Positions 32,995 to 42,152 of a DNA stretch of 64,000 bases are shown here, one piece after another; the first letter of the stretch is position 1; each line of letters starts with the position of its first letter. The translations under genes and the position numbers were made by a program. This stretch comes from Bacillota bacterium. GTDB taxonomy: Bacteria > Bacillota > Clostridia > Acetivibrionales > DSM-1351. The notes beneath the pieces were generated by a model that saw nothing but the letters and a program-made list of their open reading frames with translations, was not told the DNA's origin and did not search any database. The stretch is from assembly GCA_023415305.1 (NCBI GenBank), contig JAEZKZ010000082.1:1-64000 (forward strand), given 5' to 3'.

Positions 32995-34170
32995 ATGAAA
33001 GAAATGGATTATTGGGTATGGTTTTCATCATTGGCAGGCTTAGGTCCTGTAAAGGCTCGGACACTTCTTGACACATACGGGAACCCCAAAATAATTTTTC
33101 ATTTGACCGAGTCAGAACTAAATAAAAACAGACAGCTTACGAAAAAAAATGTAAATGAAATTTTGTCCATGGAAAAACGTGAGAGGATAACTGAAATAAA
33201 TGATTTAATGCTTAAAAATGATATAAAATTAATAAATATATCTGATGCTGATTATCCTCAAGGTCTCAGAGAGATATATGATCCACCTGTCGCGTTATAC
33301 TACAGGGGGAAATTTAAACTTTCCGAATTTTCCATAGCAGTGGTGGGCTCAAGAAGAACAACAAATTACGGTGCGTTTTCGGCAAAAAAACTATCCTACG
33401 AGCTTGCGATGAGAGGTGTTCAAATTATTAGCGGCCTTGCCAGAGGAATAGACAGTATTGCCCACGAGGGCTGTCTGGACGCCGGCGGAAAAACGGCAGC
33501 GGTCTTGGGCTGTGGACCGGATTTTATATATCCACCGGAAAATGCGCTCCTGTATGACAGTATTTTGAAATCTGGCGGATTAATCCTGTCTGAATATCCC
33601 CCCGGTACTCCGCCACTACAATATAATTTCCCGGCAAGAAACAGAATTATCAGCGGAATATCCTCAGGAGTTCTTGTGGTAGAAGCTGCAAAAAGAAGCG
33701 GCTCTCTCATTACCGCCGGCTTTGCACTTGAGCAGGGCCGAGAAGTGTTTGCTGTTCCAGGAAATATTGACTGTGCTTACAGCAGAGGTACCAATCAATT
33801 AATTCGGGATGGAGCCAAAATGGTACTTGAGGTAGAAGATATATTGGAGGAATTTGATTACAGAGTTGAGGCATATACAAGGAATGATAAAGTAGATGAA
33901 AAAATCCAGAATGCAAGAAGTAGTATGGAAAGTATAATAAAGATAAATAGCAATAAGGTAAATGTAAATCCTGAGGCAAAGAACTATAGGGGGCTAAGTA
34001 CAGAAGAAATCCGTATTGTTAAAATTATACAGAAAGGGATTCATCATATAGACGAAATAATTCAAAGAAGTAATATTCCAGTCGGTGATATAAATAATAT
34101 ACTGTTCATGCTTGAGATGAAAGGAGTAATAAATCAACTGCCCGGAAAACTTTTTGAGATGTGTATGTGA
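32995..34170 (+). CDS. dprA: DNA processing protein DprA/Smf
   Basis: The 391-residue protein binds single-stranded DNA and loads RecA in natural transformation; it is also kept in species not known to be competent. It has an N-terminal helical HhH/SAM-like region (LAGLGPVKARTLLD), a central Rossmann-like domain and a C-terminal winged helix (about 325-391). The Rossmann motifs are AVVGSRRTTNYG, ISGLARGIDSIAHEGCLDAGGKTAAVLGCG, SEYPPGTPP and FPARNRIISG, each written here in part. It is 22 bp after yifB, probably co-transcribed. Confidence 0.95.
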   Translation: MKEMDYWVWFSSLAGLGPVKARTLLDTYGNPKIIFHLTESELNKNRQLTKKNVNEILSMEKRERITEINDLMLKNDIKLINISDADYPQGLREIYDPPVALYYRGKFKLSEFSIAVVGSRRTTNYGAFSAKKLSYELAMRGVQIISGLARGIDSIAHEGCLDAGGKTAAVLGCGPDFIYPPENALLYDSILKSGGLILSEYPPGTPPLQYNFPARNRIISGISSGVLVVEAAKRSGSLITAGFALEQGREVFAVPGNIDCAYSRGTNQLIRDGAKMVLEVEDILEEFDYRVEAYTRNDKVDEKIQNARSSMESIIKINSNKVNVNPEAKNYRGLSTEEIRIVKIIQKGIHHIDEIIQRSNIPVGDINNILFMLEMKGVINQLPGKLFEMCM

Positions 34171-34411
34171 GTAACATGTATATAATGATTTTGGACAGTC
34201 ATAAAATCTAATATTGTGTGCATAATTTTGATAAGGGACAACAAGCAATAGTACTTTTTTTAGTGACTATAAAATAACAGAATTTACTTATTTTTCTGTA
34301 AAATCATTAATGTGAGGTTGACAGAAATAAAAATCCAGTTTAAATTAGTATTTGTCTGATAAAAAAATTGAAACTTGTTAAAAATGTACAAAAATTATAC
34401 GGAGGAATAAA

Positions 34412-36526
34412 ATGGCTGATAACCTGGTTATTGTGGAGTCTCCCGGAAAAGTGAAATCTATCGGTAAGTTTTTGGGTAAAGGCTATAAGGTGGAAGCATC
34501 TGTGGGCCATGTTAGAGATTTGCCTAAAAGTCAGATGGGGGTAGATATTGATAACAATTTTGAGCCTAAATATATAACAATCAGAGGCAAGGGTGATGTA
34601 ATATCTAAACTTAAAAAGGAAGCAAAAGCTGCAAAAAAAGTTTATCTTGCTACTGACCCTGACCGTGAAGGCGAGGCAATTTCCTGGCATCTTGCAAACC
34701 TCTTGAATATAGATGAAAATCAGAAATGCAGGGTTTCTTTTAATGAAATTACTCAGAACGCTGTAAAAAGTGCAATCAAGCAGCCCAGAAAGATTGATAT
34801 GGACCTTGTGGATGCGCAACAGGCCAGAAGAGTACTTGACAGAATAGTAGGTTACAAGATCAGTCCTCTGCTTTGGAAAAAGGTAAAGAAGGGCTTGAGT
34901 GCCGGAAGAGTTCAGTCTGTTGCAACAAAGATGATATGTGACAGGGAGGAGGAAATTGATAATTTCGTCACCCAGGAGTATTGGTCAATTATATCAAAGC
35001 TTGTAAAGCCAAAAGTCAGTCCGGGGTTTAATGCAAAATTTTATGGCACTGAAGCTGAAAAGATAGAACTGAATAATGAAGAGCAGGTTAATGCTATTCT
35101 GAAAGAACTTGAGAAAAGTAAATATATAGTCCAGAAGGTTAAGGAACAGGAAAAGAAAAGAGCCGCCGCAGCGCCGTTCATAACCAGTACCTTGCAGCAG
35201 GAAGCTTCAAGGAAGCTTGGCTTTACCACAAAAAGAACCATGATGGTAGCCCAGCAGTTGTATGAAGGTATCGAAATAAAGGGTCATGGTTCAGTAGGTC
35301 TGATAACATACATGAGAACCGACTCGACCAGAATATCTGCCGAAGCTCAGAACGAAGCAAGGGAATATGTAAGTAAAAAATATGGTGAAGCCTATATTCC
35401 CCAGACCCCGAAAGTATACAAAAACAAATCGGCATCGCAGGATGCGCATGAAGCTATCCGTCCTACCTATATTACAATGACGCCTGATGAAATCAAGGAC
35501 TCACTTAATGCCGAACAATATAAGCTATACAAACTGATATGGAGCAGATTTATTGCCAGCCAGATGTCATCAGCAGTATACGATACAGTCAGCGCAGAAA
35601 TATCTGCGGGTAAATATATTTTTAAAGCTAACGGCTCCAAGGTGAAATTTCAGGGCTTTATGGTACTCTACATTGAAGGGAAGGACGCTGAAGGCAGTGA
35701 AGATGAAGGAGACGATGAAGAGGGAAACAATCTTCCCGAGTTAAAGCAGGGGGATGTTCTTGAACTAAAGAAGAATACTCCCAAGCAGCATTTTACCCAA
35801 CCGCCGGCAAGGTATACCGAAGCCACACTAGTAAGAGCATTGGAAGAGAGGGGCATCGGAAGGCCAAGTACTTACGCTCCAACTATTACTACTATTTTAT
35901 CCAGAGGCTATGTAGTAAAGGAAAAGAAATTTCTGTTACCTACAGAGTTGGGCAAAATAGTCAATGATATAATGAAAAATCATTTTGTTGATATAGTTGA
36001 TGCAGAATTTACTGCTCAAATGGAAAATGAGCTGGATGCTGTAGAAGATGGTGAAAAGCCTTGGAAAGCGGTTATGAAGGATTTCTATTCTTCCTTTGCC
36101 GGAGTTCTGAAGCAGGCTGAAGAGTCAATAGGAGATGTTGAGGTTCCTGAGGAAATCTCGGACGTTATATGCGATAAATGCGGCAGAAATATGGTTGTGA
36201 AACACGGAAGATTTGGGAAGTTCCTTGCCTGTCCGGGCTTCCCCGAATGCCGCAACACAAAAGCAATAGTTGAAGAAGCCGGCGTAGCATGTCCTTTATG
36301 TCAAGGAAAAGTTTTATACAAAAAGACTAAAAAAGGCAGAAGGTATATCGGCTGTGAAAGAAACCCTGAATGCTCCTTTATGAGCTGGGATATGCCAAGC
36401 AATGAAACTTGCAGCCAGTGCGGAAGCTTTATGCTGAAAAAAACTGCAGGTAAAAAGTCAGAGCTTAAGTGCAGCAACGAAAAGTGTCCAAGCCACAATG
36501 ATACTGTTGTTAAGAAGGCAAAATAA
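34412..36526 (+). CDS. topA: DNA topoisomerase I
   Basis: The 704-residue type IA topoisomerase relaxes negative supercoils through a 5'-phosphotyrosine link. It has a Toprim domain (VIVESPGKVKSIGKFLG; DPDREGEAISWH), the catalytic Tyr in GLITYMRTDSTRIS and the RPSTYAPTITTI motif. Three C-terminal four-Cys zinc ribbons begin at CDKCGRNMVV, CPLCQGKVLY and CSQCGSFMLK. A Glu/Asp-rich insert (GSEDEGDDEEGN) lies in the middle. ATG 34412 has GGAGG upstream. A 240-bp spacer separates it from dprA. Confidence 0.97.
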   Translation: MADNLVIVESPGKVKSIGKFLGKGYKVEASVGHVRDLPKSQMGVDIDNNFEPKYITIRGKGDVISKLKKEAKAAKKVYLATDPDREGEAISWHLANLLNIDENQKCRVSFNEITQNAVKSAIKQPRKIDMDLVDAQQARRVLDRIVGYKISPLLWKKVKKGLSAGRVQSVATKMICDREEEIDNFVTQEYWSIISKLVKPKVSPGFNAKFYGTEAEKIELNNEEQVNAILKELEKSKYIVQKVKEQEKKRAAAAPFITSTLQQEASRKLGFTTKRTMMVAQQLYEGIEIKGHGSVGLITYMRTDSTRISAEAQNEAREYVSKKYGEAYIPQTPKVYKNKSASQDAHEAIRPTYITMTPDEIKDSLNAEQYKLYKLIWSRFIASQMSSAVYDTVSAEISAGKYIFKANGSKVKFQGFMVLYIEGKDAEGSEDEGDDEEGNNLPELKQGDVLELKKNTPKQHFTQPPARYTEATLVRALEERGIGRPSTYAPTITTILSRGYVVKEKKFLLPTELGKIVNDIMKNHFVDIVDAEFTAQMENELDAVEDGEKPWKAVMKDFYSSFAGVLKQAEESIGDVEVPEEISDVICDKCGRNMVVKHGRFGKFLACPGFPECRNTKAIVEEAGVACPLCQGKVLYKKTKKGRRYIGCERNPECSFMSWDMPSNETCSQCGSFMLKKTAGKKSELKCSNEKCPSHNDTVVKKAK

Positions 36527-36565
36527 CTATACAAAACGTATAGAAGGTTATATAGAATAACTTGT

Positions 36566-36599
36566 AAACCGGAAGTGCATAAAAGCCTTTCGGTTTATT
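36566..36599 (+). terminator. Hairpin downstream of topA
   Basis: The stem AAACCGGAAG/CTTTCGGTTT surrounds an AT-rich loop and is followed by ATTT. It is a moderate terminator between topA and the trmFO leader. Confidence 0.55.
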
Positions 36600-36633
36600 T
36601 AATATAATGTGTGATATACAATGTAACAATTTC

Positions 36634-36755
36634 GGAGGATATTTAGCGTGAAAAATACATGTGAAGAGTCATCGTGACTTTCACGCCGCGAAAAGACATT
36701 ACATGTCTTTTCATTACTATTTGTGTACGCGCCATGCGCGTAGATGGGAGATAAT
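36634..36755 (+). promoter_or_regulatory. Structured leader with mini-ORF before trmFO (same family as before aroF)
   Basis: GGAGG, GCGTGAAAAA and a nine-codon frame are followed by AGTCATCGTG and a TTTCACGC that pairs back to GCGTGAAA. A hairpin AAAAGACAT/ATGTCTTTT, conserved ATTACTATTTGT, a hairpin ACGCGC/GCGCGT and the ribosome site GATGGGAG complete it. All blocks occur in the same order before aroF (14520-14395, minus strand). The middle hairpin has a different sequence in the two copies but stays paired, which argues for a conserved RNA structure. Confidence 0.7.
36648..36677 (+). CDS. Nine-codon leader peptide (MKNTCEESS) before trmFO
   Basis: A GTG at 36648 sits 10 nt after GGAGG and runs nine codons to TGA 36675-36677. 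The aroF counterpart is MKNTLC. It is probably cis-acting only. Confidence 0.4.
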   Translation: MKNTCEESS

Positions 36756-38078
36756 ATGAATAAAACCGTTAATGTAATCGGAGCCGGGTTAGCCGGTTGT
36801 GAGGCTGCATACCAGCTGTCAAAGAGAGGCATAAATGTGAAGCTTTACGAAATGAAACCGGAGCAATATTCTCCGGCTCATCATTCAAGGAATTTTGCTG
36901 AACTGGTCTGCAGTAACTCTCTTAGGTCTGATCAGATTGAAAATGCGGTCGGTTTGTTGAAGGAGGAGTTAAGAACAATGGATTCCTTGATTCTTAAGGC
37001 TGCAGATGCTACACGAGTACCTGCCGGAGGAGCGCTGGCCGTAGATCGGGAAGGTTTTTCAGAGTACATTACAAACAAAATAAATGAAATAGAAAGCATT
37101 GAAATAATCAACCGGGAGCAGATTGGTATACCTGATGAAAATATTACAATAATTGCTACCGGACCCTTAACATCTGAAGGAATGTTCAGAGCCATTAAGG
37201 ATATAATAGGTGAGGACTATCTCCACTTTTTTGATGCTGCGGCCCCAATTGTAACCTATGATTCGATTAACATGGACAAGGCCTTTAGGGCTGCCAGATA
37301 CGGAAGAGGGTCAGAGGACTATATAAATTGCCCTATGAGCCGTGATGAATATGATATTTTTTATGGTGCTCTGGTAAATGCTGAACTAGCTGAAATCAAG
37401 GAGTTCGAAAAAAATATGGTATTTGAAGGCTGCATGCCTATTGAAAGTATGGCTAAGAGGGGAAAGGATACAATACGGTTCGGTCCATTAAAACCGGTAG
37501 GCCTTATAGACTCCAGAACAAATACAAAGCCTTATGCTGTAGTACAGCTAAGACAGGATAATAAAACGGGTACACTTTATAATATAGTAGGTTTTCAAAC
37601 GCATTTAAAGTGGCCTGAACAGAAAAGAGTATTCAGTCTTATCCCTGGCCTTGAAAATGCAGAATTTGTCAGATACGGAGTTATGCATAGAAACACTTAT
37701 ATAAATTCCCCTAAGCTGCTGGACAATACCTACAACCTTAAAAAGAAGCCATCCATATATTTTGCAGGACAAATTACAGGAGTAGAAGGCTATATCGAGT
37801 CAACAGCATCAGGCTTTGTAGCAGGTTTAAATGCTGCTGCTAAAGTATTGGGTAGAGAAAAAGTGGAATTCCCGTCGAATACGGCGATTGGAGCTCTGAG
37901 CAATTATATATCTGACCAGAGTGTAAAGAATTTCCAACCCATGAATGTAAATTTTGGTATTTTCAGCAATATTGATACACATATTCGTGATAAAAGAAAA
38001 AGAAATGCGGAAAATGCTGTAAAATCCTTACAGATAATATCTCAAATTAATAAAAATGTTAATAATTGGTTTGAGTAA
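36756..38078 (+). CDS. trmFO: Methylenetetrahydrofolate-tRNA-(uracil-5-)-methyltransferase TrmFO
   Basis: The 440-residue flavoprotein forms 5-methyluridine at position 54 of tRNA using methylenetetrahydrofolate and FADH2. It shows the FAD-binding VIGAGLAGCEAAYQLSKRG, the SNSLRSDQIENAVGLLKEE region with GidA-like features, and the late FAGQITGVEGYIESTASG motif. ATG 36756 is set by GGGAG 5 nt upstream; the ATG at 36744 is the ribosome site itself. In many Firmicutes codY or the clpQY-codY set follows; here flgB follows directly. Confidence 0.95.
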   Translation: MNKTVNVIGAGLAGCEAAYQLSKRGINVKLYEMKPEQYSPAHHSRNFAELVCSNSLRSDQIENAVGLLKEELRTMDSLILKAADATRVPAGGALAVDREGFSEYITNKINEIESIEIINREQIGIPDENITIIATGPLTSEGMFRAIKDIIGEDYLHFFDAAAPIVTYDSINMDKAFRAARYGRGSEDYINCPMSRDEYDIFYGALVNAELAEIKEFEKNMVFEGCMPIESMAKRGKDTIRFGPLKPVGLIDSRTNTKPYAVVQLRQDNKTGTLYNIVGFQTHLKWPEQKRVFSLIPGLENAEFVRYGVMHRNTYINSPKLLDNTYNLKKKPSIYFAGQITGVEGYIESTASGFVAGLNAAAKVLGREKVEFPSNTAIGALSNYISDQSVKNFQPMNVNFGIFSNIDTHIRDKRKRNAENAVKSLQIISQINKNVNNWFE

Positions 38079-38114
38079 TTAGTCCTATATTGCTCCACAT
38101 TGTAACTATATTTA

Positions 38115-38143
38115 TTGTTTTTTTAAAATTAATATGCTAGAAT
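38115..38143 (+). promoter_or_regulatory. Candidate promoter of the flagellar operon
   Basis: TTGTTT (38115-38120) and TAGAAT (38138-38143) are 17 bp apart, with TGC before the -10 (extended type). It is 50 bp before flgB. No sigma-D-type site is visible, so the operon probably starts from sigma-A. Confidence 0.5.
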
Positions 38144-38193
38144 TTATCTAATAATATTCGTTTATGTAATATTTTTGTGGGGGTGCTTTTATA

Positions 38194-38607
38194 GTGATAC
38201 AAAATTTGTATAGTAAAAGTAGTATTTTAGAAAAATCATTGAATGCATCTTGGGCGAGAAATGATGTCATCTCTCAAAATTTGGCGAATGTTGACACTCC
38301 TGAATATAAACGAAAAGATATAGCTTTTGAAGAATATCTCAACAATTCCATGGGCAGAACCAGTCTGGAAGGCAATGTTACCGATAAAAGACATATTGCG
38401 ATAAATACCAGAGATGTGAATAAGATTGAGCCGACACTTGTTGAAGATAATTCCGATTCAAGTATGAGAATTGACGGAAACAATGTTGACATAGATAGTG
38501 AAATGGCAAATCTCGCAAAGAATCAAATTAAGTACAACGCTCTTATTCAAATGATAAACAGCAACTACAATAAGATAAAGAGTGTAATAAAAGAAGGGAG
38601 AAGCTGA
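38194..38607 (+). CDS. flgB: Flagellar basal-body rod protein FlgB
   Basis: The 137-residue proximal rod protein is exported by the flagellar type III system. It carries the rod-family N-terminal motif (NDVISQNLANVDTPEYKRKD, given here up to its core) and a helical C-terminus (NQIKYNALIQMINSNY). The GTG start at 38194 follows GGGGGTG. It is the first gene of the flagellar operon and is followed after 2 bp by flgC. Confidence 0.95.
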   Translation: MIQNLYSKSSILEKSLNASWARNDVISQNLANVDTPEYKRKDIAFEEYLNNSMGRTSLEGNVTDKRHIAINTRDVNKIEPTLVEDNSDSSMRIDGNNVDIDSEMANLAKNQIKYNALIQMINSNYNKIKSVIKEGRS

Positions 38608-38609
38608 TT

Positions 38610-39053
38610 ATGGGTTTTTTTACTTCACTTGATATCGGTGCATCCGGACTTACAGCCCAAAGGCTAAGAATGGATACAATATCCCAGAATATAGCCAATA
38701 TTAATACCACTAGAACTGAAGATGGTACACCCTATAGAAGAAGAGAAGTTATTTTTGAAGAACGCACAGGTTCTGACTCATTTTCTTCTATGCTTTCGGC
38801 TGCAAGCAGTAGACTTGACAATGGTCAGGGTGTTCGGGTAAGTAAAATAGTTGAGGATTCTTCCGAATTCAGGAAGGAATATGATCCGGGTCACCCGGAT
38901 GCAGATGAAAACGGATATGTTAGCAAGCCAAATGTTGACATTGTTACGGAAATGGTAAATATGATTTCCGCTACAAGATCCTATGAGGCTAATGTTACTT
39001 CAATAAACGCTACCAAGTCTATGGCTTTAAAAGCTTTAGAAATTGGTAAGTAA
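38610..39053 (+). CDS. flgC: Flagellar basal-body rod protein FlgC
   Basis: The 147-residue proximal rod protein has the N-terminal LDIGASGLTAQRLRMDTISQ and NIANINTTRTEDGTPYRR, and the C-terminal NVDIVTEMVNMISATRSYE of rod and hook proteins. The GAGAAGC sequence before the ATG suggests coupling with flgB. The length is normal. Confidence 0.96.
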   Translation: MGFFTSLDIGASGLTAQRLRMDTISQNIANINTTRTEDGTPYRRREVIFEERTGSDSFSSMLSAASSRLDNGQGVRVSKIVEDSSEFRKEYDPGHPDADENGYVSKPNVDIVTEMVNMISATRSYEANVTSINATKSMALKALEIGK

Positions 39054-39067
39054 TTCGGAGGTTCCAA

Positions 39068-39376
39068 ATGTCTATAAACAGTATCTCAGAAGTTAAGCAT
39101 TTAATACCTGATAATGTAGGACTAAGAAGTGTAAATGAGGAGAGTAAGACTCCTGAGGTAAGTTTTGGTGAGTATCTTAATTCAGCTCTTATGAAGGTTT
39201 CAGATCTAGAAAATGAAGCAAGCAAATTGAAAGAGGATTTTGCCCTTGGCAAGACCGATAATATACCTGAAGTTTTAATTGCAGGTGAGAAGGCAAGTGT
39301 TGCTTTGCAGTTTACAATGCAGGTTAGAAACAAAATACTTGATGCATATTCAGAAATTATGAGAATGCAAATATAG
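39068..39376 (+). CDS. fliE: Flagellar hook-basal body protein FliE
   Basis: The 102-residue adaptor joins the MS ring to the rod. It has the family C-terminus LIAGEKASVALQFTMQVRNKILDAYSEIMRMQI (seen from about residue 70) and SFGEYLNSAL in the middle. GGAGG precedes ATG 39068. A 135-bp spacer with a direct repeat separates it from fliF. Confidence 0.94.
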   Translation: MSINSISEVKHLIPDNVGLRSVNEESKTPEVSFGEYLNSALMKVSDLENEASKLKEDFALGKTDNIPEVLIAGEKASVALQFTMQVRNKILDAYSEIMRMQI

Positions 39377-39520
39377 GATTTATTAGTTTACAAAAAACTG
39401 GTTAATGACACTTGTTGATTTATTTTTGTTTACTTAATATTTTTTATTGAAATTAACTACTAAAAAATAGTTTACAACTGGTTACACAAAAGACAAATAA
39501 TATAAATCGAGGTGGTAGTC

Positions 39521-41101
39521 TTGCCTGAAATTTTATCTCGAATACTTAAGCCGATTCAGGAATTCTGGAAGGGTTTGGACAAGTCACAAAAAATTAGAAT
39601 TTATGTTACATCAGGTATTGTGGTCATTGCTGTCGGATTGGGTTTGTTTTTATTGACAAGACCTACATACACAACAGTAATCAATAACGCTGATCCTGCT
39701 GATGTGGCGGAAATGCAGAAAATTCTTACAGAAAAAGGGATTACATACAAATTAACTGATGATAAGTCAGGTATAATTGTTAACGTAAATGATAGTGACA
39801 CAGCACATTTTGAGCTGGTATCGGCTGGGTATCCAAAAAATGGTCTAACATTTGCAGATGCACTAAGCAGTATAAAAATAAACACGACTGAGAGTGATAA
39901 AAAGCATATTTGGCAACAGCTGGATGAATCTGATATAGCCAGACAATTAAAGCTGTTTGAAAATGTTAAAGATGCAAGTGTAACATTAACAAGACCTGAA
40001 AAAACATTATTTATAGATGATACCAATAATAGTGAAGCTAAAGCTTCAGTTGTTATTACAAAAGTTGGAGACATAACACCGAAACAAGCTGAAAGCATTG
40101 TTAAGGTTGTAGCCAGCAGTGTAGAAGGATTAAATCCAGAAAATGTAACAGTAGTTGATCAAAATGGTAATCCTCTCAGCATTGAGAAGGATGAAACCGG
40201 TATGGATAAGACTTCTACGCAATATGATATGAAGAAAAAAGTAAAAAGTGATCTGGAAAAAAACTTGAGAGAAGTGTTGAATGACCAGTTTGACAGTTTT
40301 GACGCAGCCAAGGTTGTTGTTAATCCTGTTTTGGATTTTGATACATTGTCTCAGGCTTCAAAAGAAATTTCAAATCCAAATGGTATGGATGCAGGAGCAA
40401 TAGTTAGCAGACAGGAATTGAAGGAAGATCTTAAAAATGGTGATTCTACAGATACTGCTGTGGGTGTCAATTCCAATCCCGGTACTACCCCTTCATACCC
40501 TATGGGTTCTTCTGATTCAAAATCTTACAAAAAATCAGACGTCACAGAAAATTTTGCATACAATGAAACCTCAAAGCAAAGCGAGAAATCACTTGGCGAG
40601 GTTATTCCTGAGAGGACTACTGCCGCCATTACTTTGCTGTATGGAAGTCGTGTTCCTGATGATTCCAAGCTTACAGATGAATTGATGGCTCAGGTGAAGG
40701 ATTTGGCAAGTAAAGCAACAGGTATCCCTGTTGCTAATCTGGCTGTAACAAAGCTGAAAATTGCTGCACCGGTTGAGACTATTCCAACTACTGCAGAAAC
40801 TATTCAAAATTTACTATCGAACTATGGCTTACCTTTGCTTCTGTTATTAATGGTAATTGCGCTTGTTATTGTGGCATTGCCTAGAAAAGCAAAGAACAAG
40901 GAGCTTGAACCTGTACTTGCTGGTAGCGAAGAGGTTATTATTCCATCAAAATTCAATGTTGAAGTGAAGCAGGAACCTCTTCCTGAAATAGATATTGAAG
41001 AAAGATCCGAGGTTAAAAAGCAGTTGGAGAAGTTTGTAAAGCAAAAGCCAGATGCAGTTGCACAACTACTCCGTAACTGGTTAACAGATGATTATGAATA
41101 A
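39521..41101 (+). CDS. fliF: Flagellar MS-ring protein FliF
   Basis: The 526-residue protein builds the MS ring in the cytoplasmic membrane. Membrane helices lie near residues 24-44 and 435-455. Between them are the ring-building motifs (YPKNGLTFADAL, LARTI-type SDIARQLKLFENVKDASV, and SVVITKVGDITPKQAESIVKLV-like segment). The C-terminus has the FliG-binding tail. The TTG start at 39521 has GAGGTGG 5 nt upstream and is preferred to the GTG inside that site. Confidence 0.95.
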   Translation: MPEILSRILKPIQEFWKGLDKSQKIRIYVTSGIVVIAVGLGLFLLTRPTYTTVINNADPADVAEMQKILTEKGITYKLTDDKSGIIVNVNDSDTAHFELVSAGYPKNGLTFADALSSIKINTTESDKKHIWQQLDESDIARQLKLFENVKDASVTLTRPEKTLFIDDTNNSEAKASVVITKVGDITPKQAESIVKVVASSVEGLNPENVTVVDQNGNPLSIEKDETGMDKTSTQYDMKKKVKSDLEKNLREVLNDQFDSFDAAKVVVNPVLDFDTLSQASKEISNPNGMDAGAIVSRQELKEDLKNGDSTDTAVGVNSNPGTTPSYPMGSSDSKSYKKSDVTENFAYNETSKQSEKSLGEVIPERTTAAITLLYGSRVPDDSKLTDELMAQVKDLASKATGIPVANLAVTKLKIAAPVETIPTTAETIQNLLSNYGLPLLLLLMVIALVIVALPRKAKNKELEPVLAGSEEVIIPSKFNVEVKQEPLPEIDIEERSEVKKQLEKFVKQKPDAVAQLLRNWLTDDYE

Positions 41102-41132
41102 TTGATTCAATTATTTTTGTGGGGTGGAAAAC

Positions 41133-42152
41133 TTGACTAGAAACAGTTCCAAAACAGAGTATACTGGTAAGGAAAAGGCTGCTATGCTGCTTATATCTTT
41201 AGGGCCTGAAAAGTCAGCAGAAATTTTTAAACACTTAAAAGAAGATGAAATAGAACAGTTGACTTTGGAAATAGCTAATATCAGGGCTGTTACCCCAGAT
41301 GAAAAGGAAAGAATTCTGGATGAATTTTACCAGATATGTCTAGCGCAGGAGTATATTGCAGAAGGTGGTATAGGATACGCCAAAGATATTCTTGAGAAGG
41401 CGTTAGGTACCCAAAAAGCAGTTGATATTATTAACAAACTTACTGTTTCCCTGCAGGTTAGACCATTCGATTTTGTAAGAAAGACTGACCCATCTCAGTT
41501 ATTAAACTTTATACAGGGTGAGCATCCGCAGACAATTGCATTAATACTTGCATATTTGAAGCCCCATCAGGCTTCGGTAGTACTATCAGCATTACCTCAG
41601 GACAAGCAGGCTGATGTTGCGAGAAGGGTTGCAACAATGGATAGAACTTCACCTGATGTAATCAAGGAAGTTGAACGTATCCTGGAAAAGAAGCTGTCTT
41701 CTCTTGTTACCGAAGACTATACTGCTGCAGGCGGTGTTCAGTCAATTGTTGATATATTAAACTCTGTTGACAGAGGTACAGAGAAATTTATTATGGAAAC
41801 ACTTGAAATTGAGGATACTGACCTGGCTGAAGAAATCAAGAGACGTATGTTTGTCTTCGAGGATATTCTTACTCTTGATGGCAGATCAATCCAAAGATTT
41901 CTTAGAGAAGTTGATAACAATCAGCTTGCAGTTGCCCTCAAAGGTGCCACTGATGATGTACAGAAGCTTATATTTGCAAATATGTCCAAGCGTTTGAGTG
42001 AGATGATAAGAGAAGATCTTGAATTTATGGGACCTGTTAGACTTAAGGATGTAGAAGAAGCTCAGCAGAAGATTGTTAATATCATCCGTAAGTTAGAGGA
42101 TGCAGGTGAGATAGTTATTTCCAGAGGCGGAGGAGATGAAATAATTGTCTAA
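41133..42152 (+). CDS. fliG: Flagellar motor switch protein FliG
   Basis: The 339-residue C-ring protein transmits torque from the stator. It has the N-terminal KAAMLLISLGPEKSAEIFKHL and the middle EHPQTIALILAYLKP (EHPQ motif). The C-terminal torque helix contains the charged residues facing MotA (RSIQRFLREVDNNQLAVALKG, in part). TTG 41133 follows GGGGTGG. It overlaps fliH by 8 nt. Confidence 0.95.
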   Translation: MTRNSSKTEYTGKEKAAMLLISLGPEKSAEIFKHLKEDEIEQLTLEIANIRAVTPDEKERILDEFYQICLAQEYIAEGGIGYAKDILEKALGTQKAVDIINKLTVSLQVRPFDFVRKTDPSQLLNFIQGEHPQTIALILAYLKPHQASVVLSALPQDKQADVARRVATMDRTSPDVIKEVERILEKKLSSLVTEDYTAAGGVQSIVDILNSVDRGTEKFIMETLEIEDTDLAEEIKRRMFVFEDILTLDGRSIQRFLREVDNNQLAVALKGATDDVQKLIFANMSKRLSEMIREDLEFMGPVRLKDVEEAQQKIVNIIRKLEDAGEIVISRGGGDEIIV

